In this document: positions 48,055-56,868 of the stretch, piece after piece | Numbering within the stretch: position 1 is the first letter of the stretch | Layout: every line of letters starts with the position of its first letter | Source of the DNA: Duganella sp. Root336D2 | Lineage (GTDB): Bacteria > Pseudomonadota > Gammaproteobacteria > Burkholderiales > Burkholderiaceae_D | NCBI RefSeq assembly: GCF_001425005.1 | Contig: NZ_LMDB01000002.1 | Location: 1-64,000, forward strand | Direction: 5' to 3' | DNA length: 64,000 nucleotides | Translations under genes and position numbers: made by a program | Notes under the pieces: model-generated | Database searches by the model: none | Told to the model about the DNA's origin: nothing | What the model saw: only the letters and a program-made list of their open reading frames with translations

Positions 48055-48516
48055 TCAGCCCACGGTTTTCTTGGTGCCGACTTTCTTCTTGACGCGCTTG
48101 ATGGTGCCGCCGGCGGTAACGCGTTCGTTCCCTTTCAGCAGGACCTTGCTCACGGATGGCTTCTTGGTGCCGGAAGCGCTTGGCTTGACGATGGTCACCA
48201 TGCGCATGCCTTTGCCGGCTTTGCCGGTGGCGGACTTCTCGGCATCGACTTTCGGGCGGTACAGCACCAGCAGCTTGCCGATGTGCTGCACAGGCGCGGC
48301 GCCGGTCTTCTCGCAGATGGATTCGTACATTTCGATGCGGGCTTCGCGGTCATCACCGAAAACGCGCACCTTGATCAAGCCGTGGGAATCCAGGCCGAGC
48401 TCGATCTCCTTCATCACGGCAGGGGTCAGGCCGGATTCGCCGACGAGGACGATAGGCTTCAGGCCGTGGGCTTCGGCGCGCAGGACACTGCGTTCGGCAG
48501 GGGTAAGGTTCAGCAT
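48055..48516 (-). CDS. yhbY: Ribosome assembly RNA-binding protein YhbY
   Basis: A 153-residue protein with an N-terminal CRM domain (about 1-95). The GxxG-type RNA-binding loop is in HGLKPIVLVGESGLT, and VRVFGDDREARIEMYESICE follows. YhbY binds the large ribosomal subunit precursor. The C-terminal 55 residues are lysine- and serine-rich (KRVKKKVGTKK), an extension absent from the short E. coli protein. It is divergent from rlmE, 43 bases apart. Confidence 0.92.
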   Translation of the reverse strand: MLNLTPAERSVLRAEAHGLKPIVLVGESGLTPAVMKEIELGLDSHGLIKVRVFGDDREARIEMYESICEKTGAAPVQHIGKLLVLYRPKVDAEKSATGKAGKGMRMVTIVKPSASGTKKPSVSKVLLKGNERVTAGGTIKRVKKKVGTKKTVG

Positions 48517-48559
48517 AGTTATTTTTGGATAGTTCTCTTAAAGGCAGTATTCTACGCTA

Positions 48560-49207
48560 ATGGCTAAGAACAAATTAAACAAAAACTGGTTGCACGACCA
48601 TATTAACGATCCGTACGTGAAGGCCGCCCAGAAGGACGGCTACCGTGCCCGGGCAGCCTACAAGCTGAAAGAGATCGACGAGGACGCCAAGTTGATCAAG
48701 CCTGGCCAGGTGATCGTCGACCTGGGCTGCACCCCTGGCTCCTGGGGCCAGTACGTGCGCCGCAAGCTGGCCGGGAAAGAGGGCGGCGGCATCAACGGCA
48801 CCATGATCGGACTGGATATCCTGCCGATGGAGCCGATCTCCGATATGCACTTCATCCAGGGCGATTTCCGCGAGCAGGAAGTCCTCGACCAATTGGCCGA
48901 AGTATTGCAAGGCCGCAAGGCGGACCTTGTATTGTCCGATATGGCGCCCAATTTATCTGGTATTGCGGTGGCCGATGCTGCCCGAATGGAAGACCTTATC
49001 GATATCGCCATTGAGTTCAGCCAGCAGCATATGAAACCGGGTGGCGCTTTATTGGTGAAGTGTTTCAAAGACCTGGGATTCAGCCAGGTTGTCGAGAAAT
49101 TCCGGCGCGAATTCAAGACCGTGGTGCAGAAAAAGCCGAAGGCCAGCCGCGATAAATCGTCAGAAATTTTCTTATTGGGCCGCGGGCTCAAAAATCCAGT
49201 GGAATAA
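48560..49207 (+). CDS. rlmE: 23S rRNA 2'-O-methyltransferase RlmE (FtsJ)
   Basis: A 215-residue methyltransferase that methylates the 2'-O of U2552 in 23S rRNA. The SAM-binding motif is [14 protein letters not shown] (where most have DLGAAPG). The K-D-K-E tetrad is visible as [25 protein letters not shown] and the C-terminal [10 protein letters not shown]. In many proteobacteria it is next to ftsH, as here. Confidence 0.95.
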   Translation: MAKNKLNKNWLHDHINDPYVKAAQKDGYRARAAYKLKEIDEDAKLIKPGQVIVDLGCTPGSWGQYVRRKLAGKEGGGINGTMIGLDILPMEPISDMHFIQGDFREQEVLDQLAEVLQGRKADLVLSDMAPNLSGIAVADAARMEDLIDIAIEFSQQHMKPGGALLVKCFKDLGFSQVVEKFRREFKTVVQKKPKASRDKSSEIFLLGRGLKNPVE

Positions 49208-49220
49208 TGCCATTCTGGCC

Positions 49221-49248
49221 CTTGATTTAGCTGGAAAAACCCACATAT
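49221..49248 (+). promoter_or_regulatory. Candidate heat-shock (sigma-32) promoter of ftsH
   Basis: CTTGAT at 49221-49226 and CCCACATAT at 49240-49248 are 13 bases apart, close to the RpoH consensus (CTTGAAA ... CCCCATNT). Transcription would start near 49256, giving a leader of about 107 bases to ftsH. A GGGCCG/CGGCCC hairpin (49272-49293) lies in the leader. Confidence 0.5.
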
Positions 49249-49362
49249 CCTGCGCAGGAGTGTGCACCATAGGGCCGGTTTGTAGCACGGCCCGGGTTTA
49301 ACGAGTAAAATCGGATTTCTGCTACAGGTAACTGGTGCGCTTTGCGCATCCAAGGAGTTTTC

Positions 49363-51249
<1,887 letters not shown>

Positions 51250-51259
51250 TCGAAATCCC

Positions 51260-51427
51260 AAACCGGTAAACCAGTGTCAGACCCAAGGGTCTGACACTGT
51301 CATATCCGCTGTTACAGGTGTTGGTTGTAGTCCTTGACCTTCGTCGAAAGTCAAAAACTCAGAACCAGCCCCGGACGGCCGCACACCGGGGTCAGACCCT
51401 TGGGTCTGACCCGGATTTGCCGGTTTA
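51260..51427. repeat. Interspersed AACCGGTA-bounded hairpin repeat, copy C
   Basis: Bounded by AAACCGGTAAACCAG (from 51260) and TTTGCCGGTTTAA (to 51427). It contains a perfect hairpin CAGTGTCAGACCC / GGGTCTGACACTG (51272-51299) and a second GGGTCAGACCC / GGGTCTGACCC (51389-51412). It occupies nearly all of the ftsH-folP gap and ends 16 bases before the folP start codon. Confidence 0.75.
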
Positions 51428-51443
51428 AAAGCCTCCGCCACCC

Positions 51444-52268
51444 ATGCCCCAACACAAGTTCGGACGCTTCAATTTCCCCACCAGCCGCGCGCTGGTGATG
51501 GGCATCCTCAACGCCACCCCTGATTCCTTCAGCGACGGCGGCCAGTTCGCCAGCCTCGACTACGCAATCACCCACGCCGAACAGATGATCCGTGACGGCG
51601 TCGACATCATCGACATCGGCGGCGAGAGCAGCCGTCCCGGCGCTCCGGCCGTGACACTGGATGAAGAGCTGCGGCGCGTGATGCCCCTGATTTTTGCCCT
51701 GCGCGATTGCGGCAAGGCGATCAGCGTCGACACCTATAAACCGGAAGTCATGCGCGAAGCGGTCCTGGCCGGCGTCGACATGATCAACGATATAAACGGT
51801 TTCCGCGCGCCCGGCGCCATCGAAGCGGTGAAAGAGAGCGATTGTGCGTTGTGCATAATGCACATGATTAACAATCCGACAACAATGCAGGCCAACCCCG
51901 AGTACAATGATGTTGTGCGCGAAGTCACGGATTTCCTGGCCGAACGCATTGCCGTCCTGACGGCGGCAGGCATCGACAAAGAGCGCCTGTGGATCGACCC
52001 GGGCTTTGGATTTGGTAAAACAGTAGAACATAATTACGCATTGCTGAAGGCTGGCAGGCAAATGGTTGCCGAGCTGGGCGTGCCGCTGCTGGCTGGCTTG
52101 TCGCGCAAATCGATGATCGGCGCCATCACTGGCAAACCCGTTGAACAGCGCCTGGCAGGCAGTCTCGGCGGCGCGCTGGCAGCTGTGGCGCACGGTGCCC
52201 AGATCGTCAGGGTGCATGATGTAGCAGAGACCGTCGACGCACTCTGCGTGTGGCAGGCGGCGCATTAA
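51444..52268 (+). CDS. folP: Dihydropteroate synthase
   Basis: A 274-residue TIM-barrel enzyme joining p-aminobenzoate to dihydropterin in folate synthesis, and the target of sulfonamides. The N-terminal motif is [15 protein letters not shown] (about 20-34), with [13 protein letters not shown] and the late [12 protein letters not shown]. The start lies just behind repeat copy C, with no clear ribosome site. glmM follows after 20 bases. Confidence 0.96.
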   Translation: MPQHKFGRFNFPTSRALVMGILNATPDSFSDGGQFASLDYAITHAEQMIRDGVDIIDIGGESSRPGAPAVTLDEELRRVMPLIFALRDCGKAISVDTYKPEVMREAVLAGVDMINDINGFRAPGAIEAVKESDCALCIMHMINNPTTMQANPEYNDVVREVTDFLAERIAVLTAAGIDKERLWIDPGFGFGKTVEHNYALLKAGRQMVAELGVPLLAGLSRKSMIGAITGKPVEQRLAGSLGGALAAVAHGAQIVRVHDVAETVDALCVWQAAH

Positions 52269-52288
52269 GAAAAGGAAGAGAACACAAT

Positions 52289-53641
52289 ATGGCACGTAAA
52301 TATTTCGGTACCGATGGCGTACGTGGCCTGGTCGGCCAGGCTCCGATCACCCCCGACTTCGTCATGCGCCTCGGCTATGCCGCTGGCAAGGTTCTGGCCA
52401 AGAGCGCTGCGACAGGCACCGCCCGCCCAGCCGTCCTGATCGGCAAAGACACCCGTATCTCCGGCTACATGCTGGAAGCCGCGCTGGAAGCGGGCTTCTC
52501 GGCCGCCGGCGTCGACGTCAAGCTGGCCGGCCCGATGCCAACCCCGGCCATCGCCTACCTGACGCGCGCGCTGCGCCTGCAAGCCGGCGTGGTGATCTCC
52601 GCCTCGCACAACCCGTTCCAGGATAACGGCATCAAGTTCTTCTCCGACCAGGGTACCAAGCTGCCGGACTCGGTCGAGCTGGACATCGAAGCCATGCTGG
52701 AGCAGCCGATGGAATGCGTCTCGCCGGAAAAGCTGGGCCGCGCCCGCCGCCTGGATGATGCCCAGGGCCGCTACATCGAGTTCTGCAAGAGCACCTTCCC
52801 GTACGAACTGGACCTGCGCGGCCTGAAAGTCGTGGTCGACTGCGCCCACGGCGCCGCGTACAACATCGCCCCCCACGTGTTCCATGAACTGGGCGCGGAA
52901 GTGGTCGCCATCGGCAACAAGCCGGACGGCCTGAACATCAACGACGGCGTTGGCGCCACCGCTCCGAAAGCCATGGCTGCTGCCGTGCTCGAGCACAAAG
53001 CCGACCTCGGCATTGCGCTGGACGGCGATGCCGACCGCCTGATCATGTGCGACGCAGCCGGCCGCCTGTATAACGGCGACGAACTGCTGTACGTAATGGT
53101 GATGGACCGTGTAGCCAACGGCGGCGTCGCTGGCGCCGTCGGCACCCTGATGACCAATATGGCTGTCGAGGTGGCGCTCAAGCAGAAGGGCATCGGCTTC
53201 GCGCGCGCCAAAGTGGGCGACCGCTACGTGCTGGAAGTGATGCAGGAAAAAGGCTGGATCCTGGGCGGCGAGGGCAGCGGCCACCTGCTGGCACTGGACA
53301 AGCACAGCACCGGCGACGGCATCATCTCCGCGCTGCAAGTGCTGTCCGCGCTCAAGCGCAGCGGCAACACCCTGGCCGAGATCGCCGGCGAAGTCACACT
53401 GTTCCCGCAAACCCTGATCAATGTGCGCGTGCCTGCCGGCTTCGACTGGCAGAAGAATGTCGCCATGGTTGCGGAAAAAGAAAAGGTGGAAGCGGAGCTG
53501 GGCGACACCGGCCGTGTGCTGATCCGCGCTTCCGGCACCGAGCCGCTGATCCGCGTCATGGTCGAAGCACGCGACGCCGATAAGGCCCAGAGCATGGCGC
53601 GCCGCATCGCCGATAAAGTTGAAACAGCGCTGGCAGCATAA
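52289..53641 (+). CDS. glmM: Phosphoglucosamine mutase
   Basis: A 450-residue alpha-D-phosphohexomutase that makes glucosamine-1-phosphate for peptidoglycan and LPS. The active-site serine is in [12 protein letters not shown] (about residue 106), the metal loop is DGDADRL, and the sugar loop is GEGSGH. The phosphate-binding [11 protein letters not shown] is near the C-terminus. AAGGAAGAG precedes ATG 52289, and the gene is coupled to folP. In other Burkholderiales pst genes follow glmM; here tRNAs do. Confidence 0.97.
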   Translation: MARKYFGTDGVRGLVGQAPITPDFVMRLGYAAGKVLAKSAATGTARPAVLIGKDTRISGYMLEAALEAGFSAAGVDVKLAGPMPTPAIAYLTRALRLQAGVVISASHNPFQDNGIKFFSDQGTKLPDSVELDIEAMLEQPMECVSPEKLGRARRLDDAQGRYIEFCKSTFPYELDLRGLKVVVDCAHGAAYNIAPHVFHELGAEVVAIGNKPDGLNINDGVGATAPKAMAAAVLEHKADLGIALDGDADRLIMCDAAGRLYNGDELLYVMVMDRVANGGVAGAVGTLMTNMAVEVALKQKGIGFARAKVGDRYVLEVMQEKGWILGGEGSGHLLALDKHSTGDGIISALQVLSALKRSGNTLAEIAGEVTLFPQTLINVRVPAGFDWQKNVAMVAEKEKVEAELGDTGRVLIRASGTEPLIRVMVEARDADKAQSMARRIADKVETALAA

Positions 53642-53657
53642 AGTTGCCCGCGTGACA

Positions 53658-53687
53658 TTGACGGATGGTGCCTCGCCGGGGTATTAT
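53658..53687 (+). promoter_or_regulatory. Promoter of tRNA-Pro
   Basis: TTGACG (53658-53663) and TATTAT (53682-53687) with an 18-base spacer, ending 8 bases before the tRNA 5' end at 53696, fit a sigma-70 stable-RNA promoter. Confidence 0.6.
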
Positions 53688-53695
53688 TCGTTCAT

Positions 53696-53772
53696 CGGAG
53701 TGTAGCGCAGCCCGGTAGCGCACCTGCTTTGGGAGCAGGGGGTCCAAGGTTCGAATCCTTGTACTCCGACCA
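53696..53772 (+). tRNA. tRNA-Pro (anticodon TGG)
   Basis: A 77-base cloverleaf: acceptor CGGAGTG/TACTCCG (a G-T at the foot), anticodon stem CCTGC/GCAGG with loop TTTGGGA (anticodon TGG at 53730-53732), T-loop GGTTCGAATCC, and an encoded CCA after the discriminator A (ACCA). Confidence 0.95.
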
Positions 53773-53783
53773 GGAAATTCTAG

Positions 53784-53816
53784 AGCGGGTTGTCTTCGGA
53801 CAACCCGCTTTTCTTT
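53784..53816 (+). terminator. Terminator after tRNA-Pro
   Basis: AGCGGGTTGTC pairs perfectly with GACAACCCGCT around a TTCG tetraloop (53784-53809), followed by a T-rich run TTTTCTTTT. A textbook intrinsic terminator, separating the two tRNA genes. Confidence 0.88.
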
Positions 53817-53850
53817 TGCGGCATGGCTTTTTCTTGCATCGCCCGCCATT

Positions 53851-53927
53851 CTGCCCTTAGCTCAGTTGGATAGAGCATCGGCCTTCTAAGCCGAGGGTCA
53901 CAGGTTCGATTCCTGTAGGGCAGGCCA
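53851..53927 (+). tRNA. tRNA-Arg (anticodon TCT)
   Basis: A 77-base cloverleaf: acceptor CTGCCCT/AGGGCAG, D-arm GCTC..GAGC, anticodon stem TCGGC/GCCGA with loop CTTCTAA (anticodon TCT, reading AGA), T-arm ACAGG/CCTGT, then GCCA with encoded CCA. It borders the accessory stretch to the right. Confidence 0.95.
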
Positions 53928-54093
53928 ATCTCAACTCAGATTCCCACTTGTGAATGAATGGCCCGTAGCACAAACCCTATGTGCAGCGGGCGCTGGCAAT
54001 AAGTCGGCCACCTTGCTGTGCAGGAGTAGCCTGGACAAGAATTTCGTGCCTATGGCGAATTGAATAAATAAGCCTCCAGGCAAAATTTCCGCC

Positions 54094-54984
54094 TTAGTCC
54101 ACGTTGCGGCGACGGAAAAGCGCCAGTGATGCCAGGCCGATTGCCAGCAAGGGCAGCGAGCTTGGATTCGGTACTTTCGAAGTTTCTTCCGGCATCGCAG
54201 TCACGATGGAATTCAGGTCCAGTTGGATGTTCTTGCGCGCGATGAACGTGCCGCCCAAAACGGATCCCTGGTTGAAGTGCATATTGCTTCCTGCACCGGA
54301 GGCGAACAGGGTGCCGAACCATTCACTCCATGCACCTTGCGTCCAGTTGCCCTTGGTTTCGGTGTAGATGTCGTTGGCCGTACCGTTCAGCATTTCGAAA
54401 TCAAATTTCGAGCCGATCTCCACGTTGTTCTTGACGAACAGGTTGATGGCGCCGCCGGACAGGTCGAAGATGAACGCGCTCTCGGCGCCTACAGTCAGCG
54501 AGTCGAAGTAGTACGTGCCTGCGCTTAGCTTCAGGGTCGAATCGTATTCAAGGTTGACCTTGCCGTATGAGCCACTTGCCATTTCGGCAGTTGCGCCGGA
54601 TTTGAGGCCATAGGCTTTTCCGCCTGTCTTGAAATCGGTGGCGGTTGGCAAGGTATTCAGCGATGGGGAATTCGTCTTGCCGGCGACGGTGCCGGTGACA
54701 TTGGCCTGGTACTTCACGTCCACCTGCTTGCCGGCAGTCGCATTGCCTTTGATCTGGGACTTTTGCTCAAGGGTGACATTGCCGCCGGCGCTAACATTGC
54801 CGCTCACCTGGGACTCGTATTTGGAGTGGATGTTGCCCTTGGCGCCCACGTCGCCAGTGACGTTGGTGCCTTGCTCAAGGTTGATATTGCCGCCTGCGAG
54901 GAGGGTGAATGGGGTGGCGTTAGCGAAAACTGGTGTTGCAAGAACAGCTGCGGCAGCGAGGGCTTTTAATTTCATGTTTGGCAT
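54094..54984 (-). CDS. Choice-of-anchor A / PEP-CTERM exported protein (PNP variant)
   Basis: A 296-residue protein with an N-terminal signal (KLKALAAAAVLATPVFA), a repetitive glycine/asparagine/valine-rich domain in which GGNxxLEQ, GNxxSKYESQVSGN and VDVKYQANVTG-like units recur about every 20 residues, and a C-terminal sorting tail (PNPSSLPLLAIGLASLALFR). The motif reads PNP where the canonical is PEP, but hydrophobic span and RRR cluster are right. Such proteins are processed by exosortase and are linked to exopolysaccharide. The ATG at 54984 is taken; 54975 is an alternative. Confidence 0.8.
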   Translation of the reverse strand: MPNMKLKALAAAAVLATPVFANATPFTLLAGGNINLEQGTNVTGDVGAKGNIHSKYESQVSGNVSAGGNVTLEQKSQIKGNATAGKQVDVKYQANVTGTVAGKTNSPSLNTLPTATDFKTGGKAYGLKSGATAEMASGSYGKVNLEYDSTLKLSAGTYYFDSLTVGAESAFIFDLSGGAINLFVKNNVEIGSKFDFEMLNGTANDIYTETKGNWTQGAWSEWFGTLFASGAGSNMHFNQGSVLGGTFIARKNIQLDLNSIVTAMPEETSKVPNPSSLPLLAIGLASLALFRRRNVD

Positions 54985-55262
54985 CTAAAATTTGCTAATG
55001 GTAATCAATAATAATCAAAAGCAAGAACTGGGCCATGCATTTGTAAATCATTGATTTGTAAATGAAATGCTTGCGCCAAGTCCCCTTGATGAACACGAAG
55101 TGTAAAGTTTCCCGACATTAAGAAGGTAATTTTAATTGCCGTAATTGCAATCATGTTGCCAAATGGAGTCGGGATTTTTTACGCTTTACTCGACTGTTTT
55201 AACAATGTTTTCTACAGTCCATTGATTTTAAACAAAATTTCTCTCTCCAAACCACGGCACCT
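54985..55262. other. AT-rich intergenic region before the second PEP-CTERM gene
   Basis: This 278-base stretch is far more AT-rich than its surroundings. It has several short inverted matches, such as GGTAATTTTAATTGCC at 55125-55140, but no reading frame that looks coding. It lies between the two divergent PEP-CTERM genes and should hold both promoters. I could not fix either one. Confidence 0.5.
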
Positions 55263-55742
55263 GTGTTCATGGATTCATTTGGTGGTTGGGAGTGGAAACA
55301 GATGTCCAGCGTTACCTTGGCGCATGGCACCAACGAAATTTTCGGGCTGACCAGCTCGATGAATATTTACGACCAGGGTTGGGGTGGCCAGGATCCGGCG
55401 GGTAACCAGGTTTTGATCGGCCTGTTCGCCAACGGCGCCAATTTGTTCAACGTGCACGTAGCCGGCGGTTGGCATAACTTCACGACCCAGACTTTTAACA
55501 TCGCGAACGACGCCCTCGCACTGAAAAACCTCAACCTCAAACTGGACACGATTGACTGGGCATTGAACCCTGTCGTCAAGCTGCAAATGTTCGCGGCCCC
55601 AATCGGCTATCCGGGCTGGCAGCTGCATGCAAGGAATGCGACCTTCATGGTCGAGTCGGCAAAAATTCCTGAGCCTGCATCGCTGGCACTGCTTGGACTG
55701 GGCCTTGCTGGCCTGGCCGTAGCACGCCGCCGCAAAGCCTGA
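55263..55742 (+). pseudogene. PEP-CTERM protein lacking a signal peptide (5'-truncated?)
   Basis: The 157-159-residue frame (GTG 55263 or ATG 55269) has a beta-rich body (VLIGLFANGANLFNVHVAGGW, in parts) and a perfect PEP-CTERM tail: IPEPASLALLGLGLAGLAV then RRRK. Exosortase substrates need an N-terminal signal peptide, but this frame opens with FMDSFGGWEWKQM and no hydrophobic segment. Either the 5' part of the gene was lost or the true start lies elsewhere through a frameshift. A strong terminator follows. Confidence is for the tail, lower for the pseudogene label. Confidence 0.65.
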
Positions 55743-55761
55743 TTGCTGGCATTGCTGCCAA

Positions 55762-55799
55762 GGGCTGGCCCCTGCATTGCGCAGGGGCCAGCCCTTTTT
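55762..55799 (+). terminator. Rho-independent terminator after the second PEP-CTERM gene
   Basis: GGGCTGGCCCCTGC pairs perfectly over 14 bases with GCAGGGGCCAGCCC around a five-base ATTGC loop, then TTTTT. Confidence 0.92.
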
Positions 55800-55807
55800 G
55801 TTTGCTG

Positions 55808-56506
55808 CTAAAGATCCAGCAGTGATTGCTGCTGCGGTTCGACGGCAGCTTTCTTCCTGGCCGGCGGGCGGGGGTCTTCCCACGCCAGCATCAACTCGTG
55901 CGGATAGGGATTGAGGAAGGCGCGGGCAAACTCGGGATCGCGGCAGGACAGCCAGTCGCGGTATGCTTCCGGCGGCACTACGACCAGGGTGCGCTTTTCG
56001 TCGTCCGGCTTGTGGAAGCGTTTCAACAAGGGGTGTTCGTCGGCGTTGATGGTCAGCTGGGTGAAGGCGTGGCTGACGCTGCCATCGGTTTCCTCCCAGC
56101 TGCGCCACATGCCGGCCACGGCGAACGGATGCTTGTCCGCCATGCTGATTTGCCAGCGCACGGCCTTGCCTGATTCATAATTGGGCTCGTAAAAACCCGT
56201 CATGGGTACCAGGCAAAGCTGGCTCGAACGCCAGTATCTGCTGTAGGAGCGCAGTTGGCCCACGGTTTCGCTGCGGGCGTTCATGGTGGTCAGCGATGGC
56301 ATTGCCGCCGGCACATGGCGGCGCGGCACGAAACCAAAGGACGCCACCACGCATTCCGGCTGTCCGTCGAGGCCGAGGCGGATGATGGGGGCGTCGTAGT
56401 CCTTCCAGGTCTCGTCTGGCCATTCCATGCCGGCGATGTTGGACAGGTCGATGTCCATCATTTCCTGCAGCAGGTCGCGCGAAGTGGGGCGGTAATTGGT
56501 ACACAT
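55808..56506 (-). CDS. SRAP-family abasic-site protein (YedK/HMCES)
   Basis: A 232-residue SRAP protein, which forms a covalent thiazolidine with abasic sites in single-stranded DNA through Cys2. The start MCTNYRP exposes this cysteine. The other family residues are present: Asn in MNARSET (about 76), Glu in GFYEPNYE (about 107), and His in RFHKPDDEKR. Its C-terminal tail is divergent. A LexA-type box lies 37 bases upstream of the start codon, so DNA-damage induction is likely. It is divergent from the unknown gene at 56549. Confidence 0.9.
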   Translation of the reverse strand: MCTNYRPTSRDLLQEMMDIDLSNIAGMEWPDETWKDYDAPIIRLGLDGQPECVVASFGFVPRRHVPAAMPSLTTMNARSETVGQLRSYSRYWRSSQLCLVPMTGFYEPNYESGKAVRWQISMADKHPFAVAGMWRSWEETDGSVSHAFTQLTINADEHPLLKRFHKPDDEKRTLVVVPPEAYRDWLSCRDPEFARAFLNPYPHELMLAWEDPRPPARKKAAVEPQQQSLLDL

Positions 56507-56542
56507 GGGGGCTATGCTAACCCGATTGAGCTTGCTAAACTA

Positions 56543-56558
56543 CTGTATATGCATACAG
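56543..56558. promoter_or_regulatory. LexA box (SOS operator)
   Basis: CTGTATATGCATACAG fits the proteobacterial LexA consensus CTGT-N8-ACAG exactly, and extends to a symmetric ACTGTAT...ATACAGT. It lies between the divergent SRAP gene (start at 56506) and the small gene at 56549, overlapping the latter's start codon. Confidence 0.75.
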
Positions 56559-56800
56559 TTACAAGAAAGCCGCTGACCGCAGCACAACTTCGTGAAATCT
56601 GGCTGCGCAACCAGAATGACGACATGCTGGCCGTGCTGTGGGAAGTCAAACGCCTGCGCGGGCTGGTGGTGCGGGCAAGCCATTTGCATTGGACCTTCCG
56701 CGATGAACTCAAGGGCGAGCCATGCCTGGAAGAGGACCGTCCGTTTGCCACTGAAAGGGAATTGCGGCGGCGGGCCAATGCGATCCGGAATGCGGACTGA
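56549..56800 (+). CDS. Hypothetical 83-residue protein, divergent from SRAP gene
   Basis: The protein is predicted helical, with alternating charged residues (TAAQLREIWLRNQNDDM, then LWEVKRLRGLVVRASHLHW) and a basic C-terminus (TERELRRRANAIRNAD). No known family is recognised. Its start codon overlaps the LexA box, which would block its expression in the absence of DNA damage, or act only on the SRAP gene. It is close in position and length to small SOS-linked proteins, but that is inference. The ATG at 56549 has no ribosome site. Confidence 0.55.
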   Translation: MHTVTRKPLTAAQLREIWLRNQNDDMLAVLWEVKRLRGLVVRASHLHWTFRDELKGEPCLEEDRPFATERELRRRANAIRNAD

Positions 56801-56836
56801 GACCATTATTTCGTTGCATCGCTGTCAACCATTGTG

Positions 56837-56859
56837 CCATAGTGTTTAAAACACAATGG
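56837..56859. promoter_or_regulatory. Palindromic operator-like site before the esterase-WD40 gene
   Basis: A 23-bp odd-centred palindrome with arms CCATAGTGTTT and AAACACAATGG (one mismatch) around a central A. A further half-copy CCATTGTG lies just upstream at about 56829-56836. It covers the -10 (CATAGT, 56838-56843) of a possible promoter whose -35 is TTGCAT at 56814-56819, and ends 9 bases before the start codon. Confidence 0.5.
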
Positions 56860-56868
56860 GCGAGAATC

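Noticed and set aside
55153..55350. Separate small forward frame before the second PEP-CTERM gene
   Set aside because: It overlaps the PEP-CTERM frame and has no signal peptide or family; it may only reflect a decayed 5' end.
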